Below, in pieces: positions 17,577-25,934 of a DNA stretch of 64,000 nt (position 1 is its first letter; every line of letters begins with the position of its first letter). The DNA lies in contig NZ_JAKZJU020000001.1 in the NCBI RefSeq assembly GCF_022809315.2, positions 2,207,001 to 2,271,000 of the forward strand, written 5' to 3'. A model generated the notes under the pieces. That model saw nothing but the letters and a program-made list of their open reading frames with translations. It had not been told where the DNA came from and searched no databases. The stretch is from Mesosutterella faecium (lineage in GTDB: Bacteria; Pseudomonadota; Gammaproteobacteria; Burkholderiales; Burkholderiaceae_F). The position numbers and the translations under genes are program-made.

Positions 17577-19070
17577 ATGTCAGAAAAACTAAAAGCAAAT
17601 CTCCCTGGAGAAGGCGGCCGGATCAACGCGAAGGCAGTCGGGCTCGCCGCGGCGCTCATCGCGCTCGCGCTCATCTGCCTCGCCCCGGCCCAGCCCGGGC
17701 TTTCCATCGCCGGCCAGCGCATGCTGGGCGTCATGATCTTCGCCGTGATCGTCTGGGCGACCGGCGCGATGTCCTACCCGGTCTCGGCGGGCGTCATCCT
17801 CGCCCTCACGGCGCTGCTCGTAGGCTTTTCCCCGAACAGCACGGGCGGCATCGTCGGCACGAGCGCCGGCATGAAGATGGCGCTCGCGGGCTTTTCCTCG
17901 CCCGCGTTCTGCCTCGTGGGCGCGGCGCTTTTCCTTGCAGCCGCAATGACGATCACGGGGCTTGACCGCAGAATCGCGCTTCTCGTGCTCTCGAAGATCG
18001 GCACCGAGCCGCACCGCGTCGTGATCGGCGTGATCCTCTGCGGGTTCATCCTCTCGTTTTTCGTCCCCTCGACCACGGCGCGCGTCGCCTGCCTCGTGCC
18101 CATCGTGATGGGCGTGATCGCCGCCTTCAAGGTGCCCCTCACCTCGAAGTTCGCCGCCGCGCTCATGATCACCGTGGCCCAGGTGGACTCGGTCTGGAAC
18201 GTCGGCATCAAGACGGCGGCCGCCCAGAACATGGTCGCGGTGAACTTCATCAAGAGCATCACCGGCTACGACGTGAGCTGGCTCGAGTGGTTCACGGCGG
18301 CTGCGCCCTACGCGGCCTGCATGTCCGTGTTCCTCTATTTCGTCGTGACCCGCCTCATGCCGATCGGGGACGTGAAAATCGAGCACGGCCGCGAGGCGAT
18401 CCGCGCCCAGCTGAAAGCGCTCGGGCCGATGAAGAAAAACGAATGGAAGCTGCTCATCGTCTCCTGCGTGCTCCTTTTCCTCTGGGTTACGGAGAAAAAG
18501 CTCCACCCGATCGACACCACGACCTCGACCGTGGCCGCCATCGCGCTGCTTATGATGCCGGGCTTCGGCGTGATGGAGTGGAAGGACACCGTGCACCGCA
18601 TCAACTGGGGAACGGTCTTCCTCTTCGGCATGGGCATCTCGCTGGGCTCGGCGCTGCTCTCGACGCACGCCGCGCAGTGGCTCGCAAATGAAATCGTCGC
18701 CGGCTTCGGGCTCCAGAGCGCCGCGCCCTTCACGGTGCTCGCCGTGATGGCCGCCTTCCTGATCGTGGTGCACCTGGGCTTTGCCTCGGCCACGGGACTC
18801 GCCTCGGCGATCATCCCGATCATCATCGCGGTTCTCTCCTCGCTGCAGAGCCCGGGCGTGAACGTGATCGGCATGACGATGATTCTCCAGTACGTGGTGA
18901 GCTTCGGCTTCATCCTGCCGGTGAACGCCCCGCAGAACATGATCGCCTACTCGACGGGGACCTTCACGGTGAAGGAATTCGCCAAAACGGGCCTCATCCT
19001 CACGGCCGGCGCCTACCTGCTGCTGCTCCTCATGGCCAAGACCTACTGGAGCTGGCTCGGGCTCGTCTGA
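17577..19070 (+). CDS. DASS-family anion:Na+ symporter (SLC13-like)
   Basis: 497-residue polytopic membrane protein of the divalent anion:sodium symporter family. It has about 12 hydrophobic segments, a conserved substrate/sodium loop near SFFVPSTTARVACLVP, and the second inverted-repeat loop near VVSFGFILPVNAPQNMIAY. Family members import succinate, malate, fumarate, tartrate or citrate. The ATG has a strong AAGGAGG site 5-6 bases upstream. Transcription should depend on sigma-54 and an enhancer-binding activator, because a consensus promoter lies directly upstream; no such activator is encoded nearby. It follows the flavoprotein A operon, suggesting, without proof, that it imports a related organic acid. 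A GC hairpin without a T-run lies after the stop. Confidence 0.88.
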   Translation: MSEKLKANLPGEGGRINAKAVGLAAALIALALICLAPAQPGLSIAGQRMLGVMIFAVIVWATGAMSYPVSAGVILALTALLVGFSPNSTGGIVGTSAGMKMALAGFSSPAFCLVGAALFLAAAMTITGLDRRIALLVLSKIGTEPHRVVIGVILCGFILSFFVPSTTARVACLVPIVMGVIAAFKVPLTSKFAAALMITVAQVDSVWNVGIKTAAAQNMVAVNFIKSITGYDVSWLEWFTAAAPYAACMSVFLYFVVTRLMPIGDVKIEHGREAIRAQLKALGPMKKNEWKLLIVSCVLLFLWVTEKKLHPIDTTTSTVAAIALLMMPGFGVMEWKDTVHRINWGTVFLFGMGISLGSALLSTHAAQWLANEIVAGFGLQSAAPFTVLAVMAAFLIVVHLGFASATGLASAIIPIIIAVLSSLQSPGVNVIGMTMILQYVVSFGFILPVNAPQNMIAYSTGTFTVKEFAKTGLILTAGAYLLLLLMAKTYWSWLGLV

Positions 19071-19222
19071 GCCCCCTTTCGCCGCAGGGGAGCCCTCCGC
19101 GGGGCTCCCCCCCTCTGGCGGGTAAATCCTGAGGCGCTTCAAGGTTGACGCGGCTGCAGCCCGTTTAGACAGAACGGCCTGTCCCTTTCGTTCCAATCTC
19201 AAAAAGAGACGTTTTCGGAGGG

Positions 19223-20371
19223 TCAGGCCTTCGGCGTTTCAGGCTCAGCAAAATACCGGTAGAAGTTGCTCTGGTTCACCACGTGGAAGCTTGCCCCTGG
19301 GTATGCCGCCGCGAAAGCGGAAGGTGTTTTTACATCGCTTCTGTTCAGTTTTATTTCAAAAGCCTGCATTTGATCATCGTTTAGTTCGATCAGGTCAACT
19401 TCGCTGCCCGCCTTGTTTCGCCAGAAATAGTGCTGTACGAATCGGTCTTTGTAAGAGTGGCGCTTGATTCGCTCCATCACAAAATAATTTTCAAACAAGG
19501 CTCCCTGCTCTTCGGGAGGCCTCGTGCTGAACGGAGAAAAGTCTGCAATCGCCGTGTTTCTTACGCCAAGGTCGCAAAAATAGATCTTCTTTGACTTTTT
19601 CAGCTCATTGGCGTGATTGGCGGCATACGAGGGAAGAATTTTGATAATGAAGCTTTCTTCAAGAAGGCCAAGATAACTTTCTACGGTCCCGGCGCTCAGG
19701 TCGCACTCTCTGGCGAGCGATTCGGCAGTTGACATCCGGCCGATGCGATACGCAAGGATCTCTACCAGACGCAAAAAGGCCGGATGCTTTCGAACTCCGG
19801 AACAGCTGAAAATATCCTTGAAAAGCAACGTGTCATAGTACGCAGTCAAACTGCCCTTTGCCTCTTCCGGATCGAGAACAATCGAAGGATAGCTGCCAAA
19901 AACCAGCCGCTCCGGCAGAGACCGCACAGCATCAAGCCAGGAAGTGTGCAGTGCGATTTCCTCAATCGTGAGCGGCCACAGCGCAAACCGGCGGATCCTC
20001 CCTGCGGCCGACTCCATGACTCCGTCGGCAAGATCCAGTGAACCGGAGGCCGTTGCAAAAACTCTGACGGAAGAGCCTAAATCCGCCAGTCTCTTGATCA
20101 GCAGCCCGATGTTCGGGATTTTCTGAGCTTCATCAATGACAATGCTGCTTATGCCGTCCAGCAGCACTCTGAGGTCTGCCGCTGAAGCCAGAGAGGTCAG
20201 CATTTGGACATCTGCCGAATGATCTCCAGAAAACCACCGGGCATCAGAGTTTCCCAACAGATGAGACAAAAGCGTTGTTTTCCCAGCCCGCCGCGCCCCA
20301 AAGAGAATGACCGCCTTATTTTTGGGACTTTTTCTGATGGCATCCGACAGGAGTCTGCTGACATATTCCAT
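19223..20371 (-). CDS. AAA-family ATPase with DUF4143 domain
   Basis: 382 residues from the ATG at 20371; a TTG two codons upstream is possible. The N-terminal ATPase has Walker A GARRAGKTTLL and Walker B SIVIDEAQ. A DUF4143 C-terminal region ends with a nuclease-like core EVDLIE...FEIKLN. This family is widespread, often in mobile or defence-related contexts, and its role is not settled. The composition is clearly lower in GC than neighbouring genes, suggesting acquisition by transfer. It stands alone on the minus strand, with several AACTTTTCC repeats just upstream that probably hold its operator. No strong ribosome-binding site is visible. Confidence 0.85.
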   Translation of the reverse strand: MEYVSRLLSDAIRKSPKNKAVILFGARRAGKTTLLSHLLGNSDARWFSGDHSADVQMLTSLASAADLRVLLDGISSIVIDEAQKIPNIGLLIKRLADLGSSVRVFATASGSLDLADGVMESAAGRIRRFALWPLTIEEIALHTSWLDAVRSLPERLVFGSYPSIVLDPEEAKGSLTAYYDTLLFKDIFSCSGVRKHPAFLRLVEILAYRIGRMSTAESLARECDLSAGTVESYLGLLEESFIIKILPSYAANHANELKKSKKIYFCDLGVRNTAIADFSPFSTRPPEEQGALFENYFVMERIKRHSYKDRFVQHYFWRNKAGSEVDLIELNDDQMQAFEIKLNRSDVKTPSAFAAAYPGASFHVVNQSNFYRYFAEPETPKA

Positions 20372-20377
20372 GATCAA

Positions 20378-20679
20378 TCCAAACTTTTTTAACTTTTCCA
20401 GATTGTATTGGGGAAAAGTTTGAACTTTTCCTCATTACGTTCTGGAAAAGTCAAATTCCAGACAGGCCGGCAGGAGACCGCCCCTCAAAAGGCCGGGAAG
20501 CCAGGCGCCGGCTGCGCCATTGTTTCGACTGCTGAGGGCGGGTCCCGCATTTTGAACAATGAGCGGGTCACTCATTTTCAATATTGACGCCCGATGTGCC
20601 TCAAGGCGGAAATGCATTTTGACTTTCTGCTGAAAAACGGCTAAGTGTCAGATAAGGTCTAGTCCTTTTGGAGAAAACA
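20378..20679. other. Intergenic region with operator-like repeats
   Basis: It contains the AACTTTTCC repeat cluster at 20391-20461 and otherwise no gene that I can support. The right end carries the ribosome-binding site (GGAG at 20670) of the small ORF at 20680. Confidence 0.55.
20391..20461. promoter_or_regulatory. Cluster of AACTTTTCC inverted repeats
   Basis: Four copies of one 9-base word occur within 71 bases. AACTTTTCC stands at 20391. The palindrome GGAAAAGTT-TG-AACTTTTCC is at 20412-20431. GGAAAAGTC at about 20444 is part of a second dyad, CTGGAA...TTCCAG (20442-20461). The cluster lies 20-90 bases upstream of the DUF4143 ATPase start and looks like a multi-site operator. Confidence 0.6.
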
Positions 20680-20844
20680 ATGTCAATGGCTCTCACACCG
20701 GATATGATGGTTTGGTACAAGTGGCTCGATGATGATCCGAAAGAGCTGCGCCTGAGGAAAGACGCTCCCGAGGAGGCCAAGAAAGCCTTTGAGGAGTTTC
20801 AGAAAGAAATGAAAGAGGCCGAGGAGCAGGGAATCTGTCTCTGA
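20680..20844 (+). CDS. Small acidic/charged protein, 54 residues, unknown
   Basis: Short ORF beginning MSMALTPDMMVWYKW and ending in a Lys/Glu-rich helix (about residues 28-50). GGAG sits 6 bases before the ATG and a good rho-independent terminator starts 22 bases after the stop. These are the marks of a real, independently transcribed small gene. No signal peptide or membrane segment is seen. I do not recognise the family. Its proximity to a DUF4143 ATPase and an operator cluster could mean a small regulatory or antitoxin-like protein, but that is speculation. Confidence 0.6.
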   Translation: MSMALTPDMMVWYKWLDDDPKELRLRKDAPEEAKKAFEEFQKEMKEAEEQGICL

Positions 20845-20865
20845 TTGCCCAGTATCCGTGACGCA

Positions 20866-20893
20866 GCCCGTCCCCAGCCGGACGGGCTTTTTG
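20866..20893 (+). terminator. Rho-independent terminator of the 54-residue ORF
   Basis: GCCCGTCC-CCAGCC-GGACGGGC followed by five T: a perfect 8-bp stem. Confidence 0.88.
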
Positions 20894-21196
20894 TTGCCCG
20901 CAGACTATGGCCAGAGCAGATGAAAGGGCAAGGACGTTCCGGGAGGCCGGCAGGGCGCGCCGCTTCGGGCCGCGGCGCCGCCGGCAGCTTAAAGGCAGCC
21001 GCCTGCAGGGCTCTGCCTGCGGTTGATCAGGCGCACGACCGCTTCCCCCCTGCTCCTTTGTCTGTTTTTTTCCATCGCCTGCCTCTTTTCAGGCTTCCGG
21101 CCCGCAGGCCTGCGCGGGCCTTCATTTCTTTGCCTATTCAGCCCGGAGCAGGGGTCTCGACCCTGCCTTTTTCCGCCTGAGCAATGCCTGAAATGA

Positions 21197-21227
21197 CTTT
21201 TTCAATGCATTTCATGCATGAAAAAAG
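21197..21227. terminator. Bidirectional hairpin with A/T tails
   Basis: CTTTTTC-A-ATGCAT-TTC-ATGCAT-GAAAAAAG is an inverted repeat with a one-base bulge, T-rich on one side and A-rich on the other. It lies beyond the main terminator of flavoprotein B and may be a backup. Confidence 0.45.
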
Positions 21228-21242
21228 AAGCCTTTCCGGCGC

Positions 21243-21276
21243 AAAAAAACGGGACCCCGGAAATTCCGGAATCCCG
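21243..21276 (-). terminator. Rho-independent terminator of the flavoprotein B operon
   Basis: On the minus strand CGGGA-TTCCGGAA pairs with TTTCCGGGG-TCCCG, followed by seven T (21249-21243). It lies 70 bases after the stop of the flavoprotein. Confidence 0.8.
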
Positions 21277-21345
21277 CTTCGGAAGAGTCCCCGGGGGAGG
21301 CGCTCTTTAGGGGCGCGCCCCTTAGGGCCGGGCCTTTCGGCCCCG

Positions 21346-22893
21346 TCAGACGTCCTTCCTGCCCATCGCGATCTGGCCCGCCATGTAGCCCGAGGTGTGG
21401 GCGAAGCCGCAGGCGTTGCCGCCGCAGTAGAAGGCCCCGTGCACGCCCGCCACGGTTTCGCCCGCGGCGTAGAGGCCCTTCACGGGCTTCAGATCCCAGC
21501 CGAGGACCTCGAGCCGGTCGGTCACGCGGAAGCCGCCGCACGACAGGTTGTTCCACGGATACATCTTGATGCCGTAGAAGGGGCCGTTCTCGTCGATCTT
21601 CACCGTCATGTCGGTGCGGCCGAACTGCGTGTCGTTCTTCTGCTCGACGGCCTTGTTCCACTGCGCGAGCTGGGCGCGCAGCCCCTTCTCGTCGATCCCC
21701 GAGAGCTTGCAGAACTCAGAGAGCGTATTGGCGCGGAAGAGGTTCTGGCCCTTCTTGAACTCCTCCTCGACGCGCGCGTCGTTCCAGGAGGGCAGGCCGA
21801 TCAGCGCGCCCACCTTGTACTTCGCGCGGGTGGCCTCGTAGATCTTCTTGTCCATGAAGACCAGGTGCCAGCCGCCGGGATTGCCCGCGAGGTGCGGCGT
21901 GATGTGGCAGATGCCTTCCTTTTCCGTCACGAAGCGCCGGCCGTTCTTGTTGACGAGGATGGCGCCCGCGTTGGTGAAGTACCAGAAGCGGCAGTAGGGG
22001 CCGTTGCGGCCGTTCACCACGATGCCGCAGGGATAGGAGGCGATGTACTGCATGTGCGACAGCGGCACGCCGACGTCGCGGACCGCAATGCGCATCGCGG
22101 TGCCGTCGTTGGCCGAGCAGCCGATCGACACGCCCTTGCCCGCGACCGACGGAACCCAGAAGTCGAGCGACTGCGGGGTGCCGGTGATGCCGCCCGTGGC
22201 GAGGATCACGCCGCGGCGGGCGCGGATGCAGGTCTTCTTTCCGGTGTCGAGGTTCGTCGCCTCGATCCCGGTCACCGTGTTCTTTTTCACGTCGAAGAAG
22301 ATCTTCGTGAGCGGGGTGCCCTCAAGGATCTGGATGTTCTTTTTCTTCGACTCGCGCACGAGCACGTCGATGTAGTCCTTGCCCTGGTAGCTTTCCTGGC
22401 GGATCGCGCGCAGGTTGCTGTGGCCCGGGTACTTCTCGAGGTGGTGCGGGGCGAGCCCGTGGTTCTCGAGCCAGTCGAAGGCCTCGCCCGAGTGCTTGGC
22501 GAAGAGCTCCACGGGCTCCTTAAGCGACATGTAGCCGCCGTAGTCCATGATGTCGTGCGCAAACTCCTGCCAGGAGTCCTTCGCATGCTCGCGCTTCTGG
22601 ATGGCCGAGCCGTAGGCGGTGTAGAGGCCCCCGCACATGCGGGTGGCGGAGTGGTACGGGCTGTAGGACTTGTCGACCACGAGCACGCTGCCGCCCTTTT
22701 CCACCACCTGGTTGGCGGCCATGAGCCCGGCGCCGCCCGCGCCGCAGACGACCACGTCAACGGTCTTGTCCCAGCGGGCGGGGGAGGCGGAGGACTGGCT
22801 CGCGGCAAAGGCCGGGGCCGCTGCAACGGCCGCGCCGGCGCCGGCTGCGGTGCCGAGGAACTGGCGGCGGGAAAGGTTCTTGAGATTCATCAT
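21346..22893 (-). CDS. Tat-exported respiratory flavoprotein B (FAD)
   Basis: 515 residues with a Tat signal SRRQFLG (8-14) and Ala-rich core ending AFAAS. An FAD dinucleotide motif VVVCGAGGAGLMAA, a flavocytochrome-c-like capping domain and the C-terminal GLYAAGETVAGVHG follow. After this motif the typical NRLGGN, whose Arg binds a substrate carboxylate in fumarate reductases, reads AFYCGGNACGF, so Arg is replaced by Tyr. The GRRF segment continues VTEKEGICH rather than NE..RD. These changes argue for a substrate other than fumarate. GGGGAG lies upstream of the ATG pair. It is the second gene after its tetraheme cytochrome (6-base gap) and is divergent from the sensor kinase at 23477, its probable regulator. 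Confidence 0.9.
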   Translation of the reverse strand: MMNLKNLSRRQFLGTAAGAGAAVAAAPAFAASQSSASPARWDKTVDVVVCGAGGAGLMAANQVVEKGGSVLVVDKSYSPYHSATRMCGGLYTAYGSAIQKREHAKDSWQEFAHDIMDYGGYMSLKEPVELFAKHSGEAFDWLENHGLAPHHLEKYPGHSNLRAIRQESYQGKDYIDVLVRESKKKNIQILEGTPLTKIFFDVKKNTVTGIEATNLDTGKKTCIRARRGVILATGGITGTPQSLDFWVPSVAGKGVSIGCSANDGTAMRIAVRDVGVPLSHMQYIASYPCGIVVNGRNGPYCRFWYFTNAGAILVNKNGRRFVTEKEGICHITPHLAGNPGGWHLVFMDKKIYEATRAKYKVGALIGLPSWNDARVEEEFKKGQNLFRANTLSEFCKLSGIDEKGLRAQLAQWNKAVEQKNDTQFGRTDMTVKIDENGPFYGIKMYPWNNLSCGGFRVTDRLEVLGWDLKPVKGLYAAGETVAGVHGAFYCGGNACGFAHTSGYMAGQIAMGRKDV

Positions 22894-22899
22894 GATCTT

Positions 22900-23250
22900 T
22901 TACTCCCCTTTAAACGTGCGGTTCGGGATCGCGTGGCAGTCGTGGCAGATGTAGTGGCTCTTGCCGTGCATGGAGTGGCACTGCGTGCACTCGACGCGGC
23001 CCATGTGAGAGTCATGGGGGTTAAACTTCTCGCCGGCCCTGGCCGTTTTTTTGGCGAGCGCCTCGTAGCTGCCGTGGCACTTGAGGCAGGTCTTCTGGCC
23101 GGGTGCGGACTGCGTCTTCTGGCCCGCGTGGCAGGTTTCGCACTTCAGGGACGCATGCGAGCCGTTGATCGTGACGGCGCCGGCAGGCGCGGCTCCCAGG
23201 CAGACGGCCGCAGCAAAGGCCGCCAGGATGGCTTGAGCAGGGAATCTCAT
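22900..23250 (-). CDS. Periplasmic tetraheme cytochrome c, partner of flavoprotein B
   Basis: 116 residues: a Sec signal peptide (1-25, LAAFAAAVCLGAAPAGA) and four CXXCH sites, CETCH (37), CLKCH (55), CTQCH (88) and CHDCH (102). This is the small tetraheme cytochrome of flavocytochrome c systems, carrying electrons to the flavoprotein encoded 6 bases downstream. I set the start at the ATG at 23250, which opens the signal peptide and has AGAGGAAG upstream. The frame remains open further upstream but has neither a start context nor coding character. It is the first gene of its operon, so its promoter lies in the divergent gap shared with the sensor kinase. Confidence 0.92.
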   Translation of the reverse strand: MRFPAQAILAAFAAAVCLGAAPAGAVTINGSHASLKCETCHAGQKTQSAPGQKTCLKCHGSYEALAKKTARAGEKFNPHDSHMGRVECTQCHSMHGKSHYICHDCHAIPNRTFKGE

Positions 23251-23356
23251 CTTTGTTCTTCCTCTGGTCTGCTTCCGGGGGACTGGGCGCGGCGTCGGCG
23301 GAAGCGGGGTCATGTTATCTTTCTTTTGAGCCAGAGCTGCGTGGCGGCCCATCTGG

Positions 23357-23410
23357 CTTAAGCAAATCTTAAGGACGAGGCCGGGCGCGAAACTACCTCC
23401 AAAAGGAGGT
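23357..23410. promoter_or_regulatory. Symmetric motifs in the divergent kinase/cytochrome promoter region
   Basis: Two CTTAAG hexamers spaced 11 bases apart (23357-23362 and 23368-23373) are followed by the dyad ACCTCC-AAAA-GGAGGT (23395-23410). The 226-bp gap separates a sensor kinase from its probable target operon, so these are the best candidates for the response-regulator site. The dyad could instead act as an RNA hairpin. Confidence 0.4.
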
Positions 23411-23476
23411 GGACGAAAAGACGTCCCGCCCTGCGCCTTTCCTTTTTCTCCCGCGGAGCGAAGCGCTTTTTTGGGC

Positions 23477-25309
23477 ATGAAGAGAAATCCGACAACACGA
23501 TGGCTTGCGGCGGCGGCCGCTGCGGCCCTGGCGCTTGCCTGCACGCAGGCCCCGGCGGCCCCGCGCGGCGCGCCGGAGCCGGAGCGCACCGAGGTCCTGA
23601 TCGGGGTGATCGGCTCAAACGACCTCGGCTTCCGCTCGGGCACCATCACGCCCACGCTGCGGCACCTTGAAAAGAGCCTGCCGCGCTACCGCTTCCGCAT
23701 CGTGGACATTCCCTCCCACCAGGCGGTCGACCTGATCCACCGCACCCGGCCCGACTTCATCGTGGGGCCCTCCGACGTCTTCTTCACCCTCATCAACACC
23801 GCGGGCGCGCAGGCGCTCGTCACCCGGAAAAACGTCTGGGCGCGCGACGGCGGCGCCTCGGTGGGCTCGGCGATCGTGGTGAAAAGCGGCAACAGCTCGA
23901 TCCGCACCCTCGCCGACCTGCGCGGCCGGAAGATCGCCGCCTCGCTGCCCGACTCGCTGGGCGGGTGGCTCGCCTTCACCGGGGAGCTCGCCCGCGCGGG
24001 CCACGACCCGGCCACTTTCATTTCCGGCGCGAACTTCCTCTCCTACGAGTACCCCGCGGTCTTCGAGAGCGTGATCGACGGGCGCGCCGACGCGGGCATC
24101 CTCACCGCCTGCCAGCTCGAGTCCGCGGAGGCCTCGGGGCTGCTCGAGCCCGGGCTGCTGCGGGTGATCAACGAAAAGGACGACGGGGCGATCGCCTGCC
24201 GGCACTCGACCGGCCTCTACCCGGGCCAGACCTTCGGGGTGCTCGACTATTCGCGCCCGGAGCTCGTGAAGGAGATCGCGCTCGCGCTGCTGTCGATGCC
24301 CCCGCAGCCCACCTTCTCCTGGCAGATGGCCGGACAGTTCCACGCCGTGAGCCGCCTCTACCAGGACCTGCGCATCGGGCCCTTCGCCGAGAAGCCCTGG
24401 ACGCTCGAGGACTTCATCCGGCGCTACTTCTGGTACTTCGCCGGGGCCCTGGGGCTCGCGCTTTTTCTCGTCCTCAACGAGATCCGGCTCAACCGCCTGG
24501 TCGCCCGCCGCACTTCGGCCCTCGAGCGCTCGCTCGAGGAAAACCGCCGGCTCGCCGACACCGAGCGGCAGGCGCGGGAGCGGCTTTCGGTGCTCGAGCG
24601 CCGGTCGCTCGTCTCGCACATGGGCTCGATGATCGCCCACGAGCTCAAGCAGCCGCTCGCCGCGATGCGCAACTACTGCGAGGTCGCCCGCATCCGGCTC
24701 GAAGATCTTGACTCGCCGCCGGTCGAAGAGCTCCTTCTCGCGCTCTCGCGCGAGGTCGAGCGGGTGAACGCGATCGTGGACCGCGTGAGAAGCTACGCGA
24801 AAAAGACCCCGCAGTCGCACAGCCCGGCCGACCTCTCGGAGGTGGCGCGGCGCGCCGCCGGGAACTTCAGGAACTACCAGGAGTACGCGAAGGTGCGCCC
24901 CGCGCTGCGGCTCGAGCTCGAGCCCGGAGCCCGGGTCGACGGGGACGCCCTGGAGCTTGAGATCCTGGTGCTCAACCTGATGAAAAACGCAGCGCGCGCC
25001 GAGCAGGGAACCGCCTCCCCCGAGATCCGCCTGCAGGTGAAGCGGACCGCAGGGGGCGTGAGGCTGCGGGTCGAGGACAACGGCCCGAGGCTCACCGACC
25101 AGCAGTTCGAGCGGCTGCAGCACGCCTCGGACTCCACCTCCGCGGAGGGCCTGGGGCTGGGGCTGCCGATCGTGCGCAGCATCGCAGACGCCCATTCGGC
25201 CGACCTTTCCGTCACGCGGCTCGACCCGCAGGGGCTGCGCTTTGAAATCCTTTTTGACGCGTCCGCGCAGGCCCCGGCCGGCGGCGCCCCGGAGAACAGC
25301 CATGGCTGA
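23477..25309 (+). CDS. TtrS-like sensor histidine kinase with PhnD-type periplasmic domain
   Basis: 610 residues from the ATG at 23477; a TTG two codons upstream is possible. An N-terminal signal segment (ALALACTQAP, which could also be a lipobox) precedes an extracytoplasmic domain (about 30-310) resembling the PhnD-like substrate-binding fold used by the tetrathionate sensor TtrS. A transmembrane helix (about 317-335), coiled coil, HisKA H-box AHELKQPLAA with His about 388, and HATPase motifs (NLMKNAARAE, GLGLGLPIV) follow. It should sense a small molecule in the periplasm and phosphorylate the regulator whose start overlaps its stop by 8 bases. Its position, divergent from cytochrome/flavoprotein pair B and upstream of flavoprotein D, suggests that the ligand is the electron acceptor. 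Confidence 0.88.
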   Translation: MKRNPTTRWLAAAAAAALALACTQAPAAPRGAPEPERTEVLIGVIGSNDLGFRSGTITPTLRHLEKSLPRYRFRIVDIPSHQAVDLIHRTRPDFIVGPSDVFFTLINTAGAQALVTRKNVWARDGGASVGSAIVVKSGNSSIRTLADLRGRKIAASLPDSLGGWLAFTGELARAGHDPATFISGANFLSYEYPAVFESVIDGRADAGILTACQLESAEASGLLEPGLLRVINEKDDGAIACRHSTGLYPGQTFGVLDYSRPELVKEIALALLSMPPQPTFSWQMAGQFHAVSRLYQDLRIGPFAEKPWTLEDFIRRYFWYFAGALGLALFLVLNEIRLNRLVARRTSALERSLEENRRLADTERQARERLSVLERRSLVSHMGSMIAHELKQPLAAMRNYCEVARIRLEDLDSPPVEELLLALSREVERVNAIVDRVRSYAKKTPQSHSPADLSEVARRAAGNFRNYQEYAKVRPALRLELEPGARVDGDALELEILVLNLMKNAARAEQGTASPEIRLQVKRTAGGVRLRVEDNGPRLTDQQFERLQHASDSTSAEGLGLGLPIVRSIADAHSADLSVTRLDPQGLRFEILFDASAQAPAGGAPENSHG

Positions 25310-25934
25310 CCAGCCCCTCATCCGCATCGTCGACGACGACGCCGAAATCCTCCACTCGCAGCGGCTGCTGCTCGAGACGCTCGGCTGGGAGGTCGTGGCC
25401 TATTCGAGCGGCGAGGAGTTCCTGCGGCACGACGCGCTGCGCCGCCCGGGCTGCGTCGTGCTCGACGTGCGCATGCCCGGCATGACCGGGCTCGAGGTCC
25501 AGGAGGAGATGGAGAAGCGGGGCGCGGCGCACATCGCCGTCATCTTCCTCTCGGCCCACGGCGACATGCCGATGGCGGTCCACACGATGAGGCACGGCGC
25601 GGCCGACTTCCTGCAAAAGCCCGCCGACCCCCGGTACCTGCTCGAGCGGGTGTCGGCCTGCGTCGCGCGATCGGTGGCCAAAAGCGACCTCGAGGCAGAG
25701 CTGCAGCGCCTGCGCGGGCTCTACGCGGCGCTCTCGCCGCGCGAGCGAGACGTCGCCCGCTGCATCGCCCGGGGCCTTCGCAACAAGGAGATCGCCCGCG
25801 AGCTGGGGATCGAGGAGACGACCGTGAAGATGCACCGCGGCAACGCGCTGCTGAAGCTGCAGGCCCGCACGAGCGCGGACCTGGTGCGGATTTTCACGCT
25901 CCTTGACATGAAGGAGAAGGAGGCCTCGCTTTGA
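25302..25934 (+). CDS. FixJ/TtrR-like response regulator
   Basis: 210 residues: a receiver domain with acidic pocket DDD (11-13), phospho-acceptor Asp55 (VLDVRMPG) and conserved Lys in QKPAD. A LuxR-type helix-turn-helix (about 150-200, ARELGIEETTVKMHRGNAL) follows. It starts at the ATG at 25302 inside the end of the kinase gene and ends in a 4-base overlap with the next flavoprotein gene, so the three are cotranscribed. It probably activates the divergent cytochrome/flavoprotein B operon and perhaps its own operon. Confidence 0.92.
   Translation: MADQPLIRIVDDDAEILHSQRLLLETLGWEVVAYSSGEEFLRHDALRRPGCVVLDVRMPGMTGLEVQEEMEKRGAAHIAVIFLSAHGDMPMAVHTMRHGAADFLQKPADPRYLLERVSACVARSVAKSDLEAELQRLRGLYAALSPRERDVARCIARGLRNKEIARELGIEETTVKMHRGNALLKLQARTSADLVRIFTLLDMKEKEASL

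Larger units (their letters stand above)
20845..21345. other. Intergenic region with terminators only
   Basis: Apart from the terminator of the small ORF and the terminators of flavoprotein B on the other strand, about 300 bases (20900-21190) hold only GC-rich hairpins, such as GGCCCGC...GCGGGCC at 21099-21120. I see no gene that can be supported. Confidence 0.5.

Noticed and set aside
19087..19110. GC hairpin after the first DASS gene as a rho-independent terminator
   Set aside because: The stem is good, but no T-run follows on either strand, so the call is not supported well enough.
17589..19202. Long minus-strand open frame opposite the DASS transporter
   Set aside because: Low-complexity His/Arg/Glu/Asp translation and no homology signals. 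The sense gene has a sigma-54 promoter and ribosome-binding site.
21184..23361. Plus-strand open frame of 725 codons opposite flavoprotein B and its cytochrome
   Set aside because: Antisense shadow. Heme and Tat motifs on the minus strand settle the coding strand.
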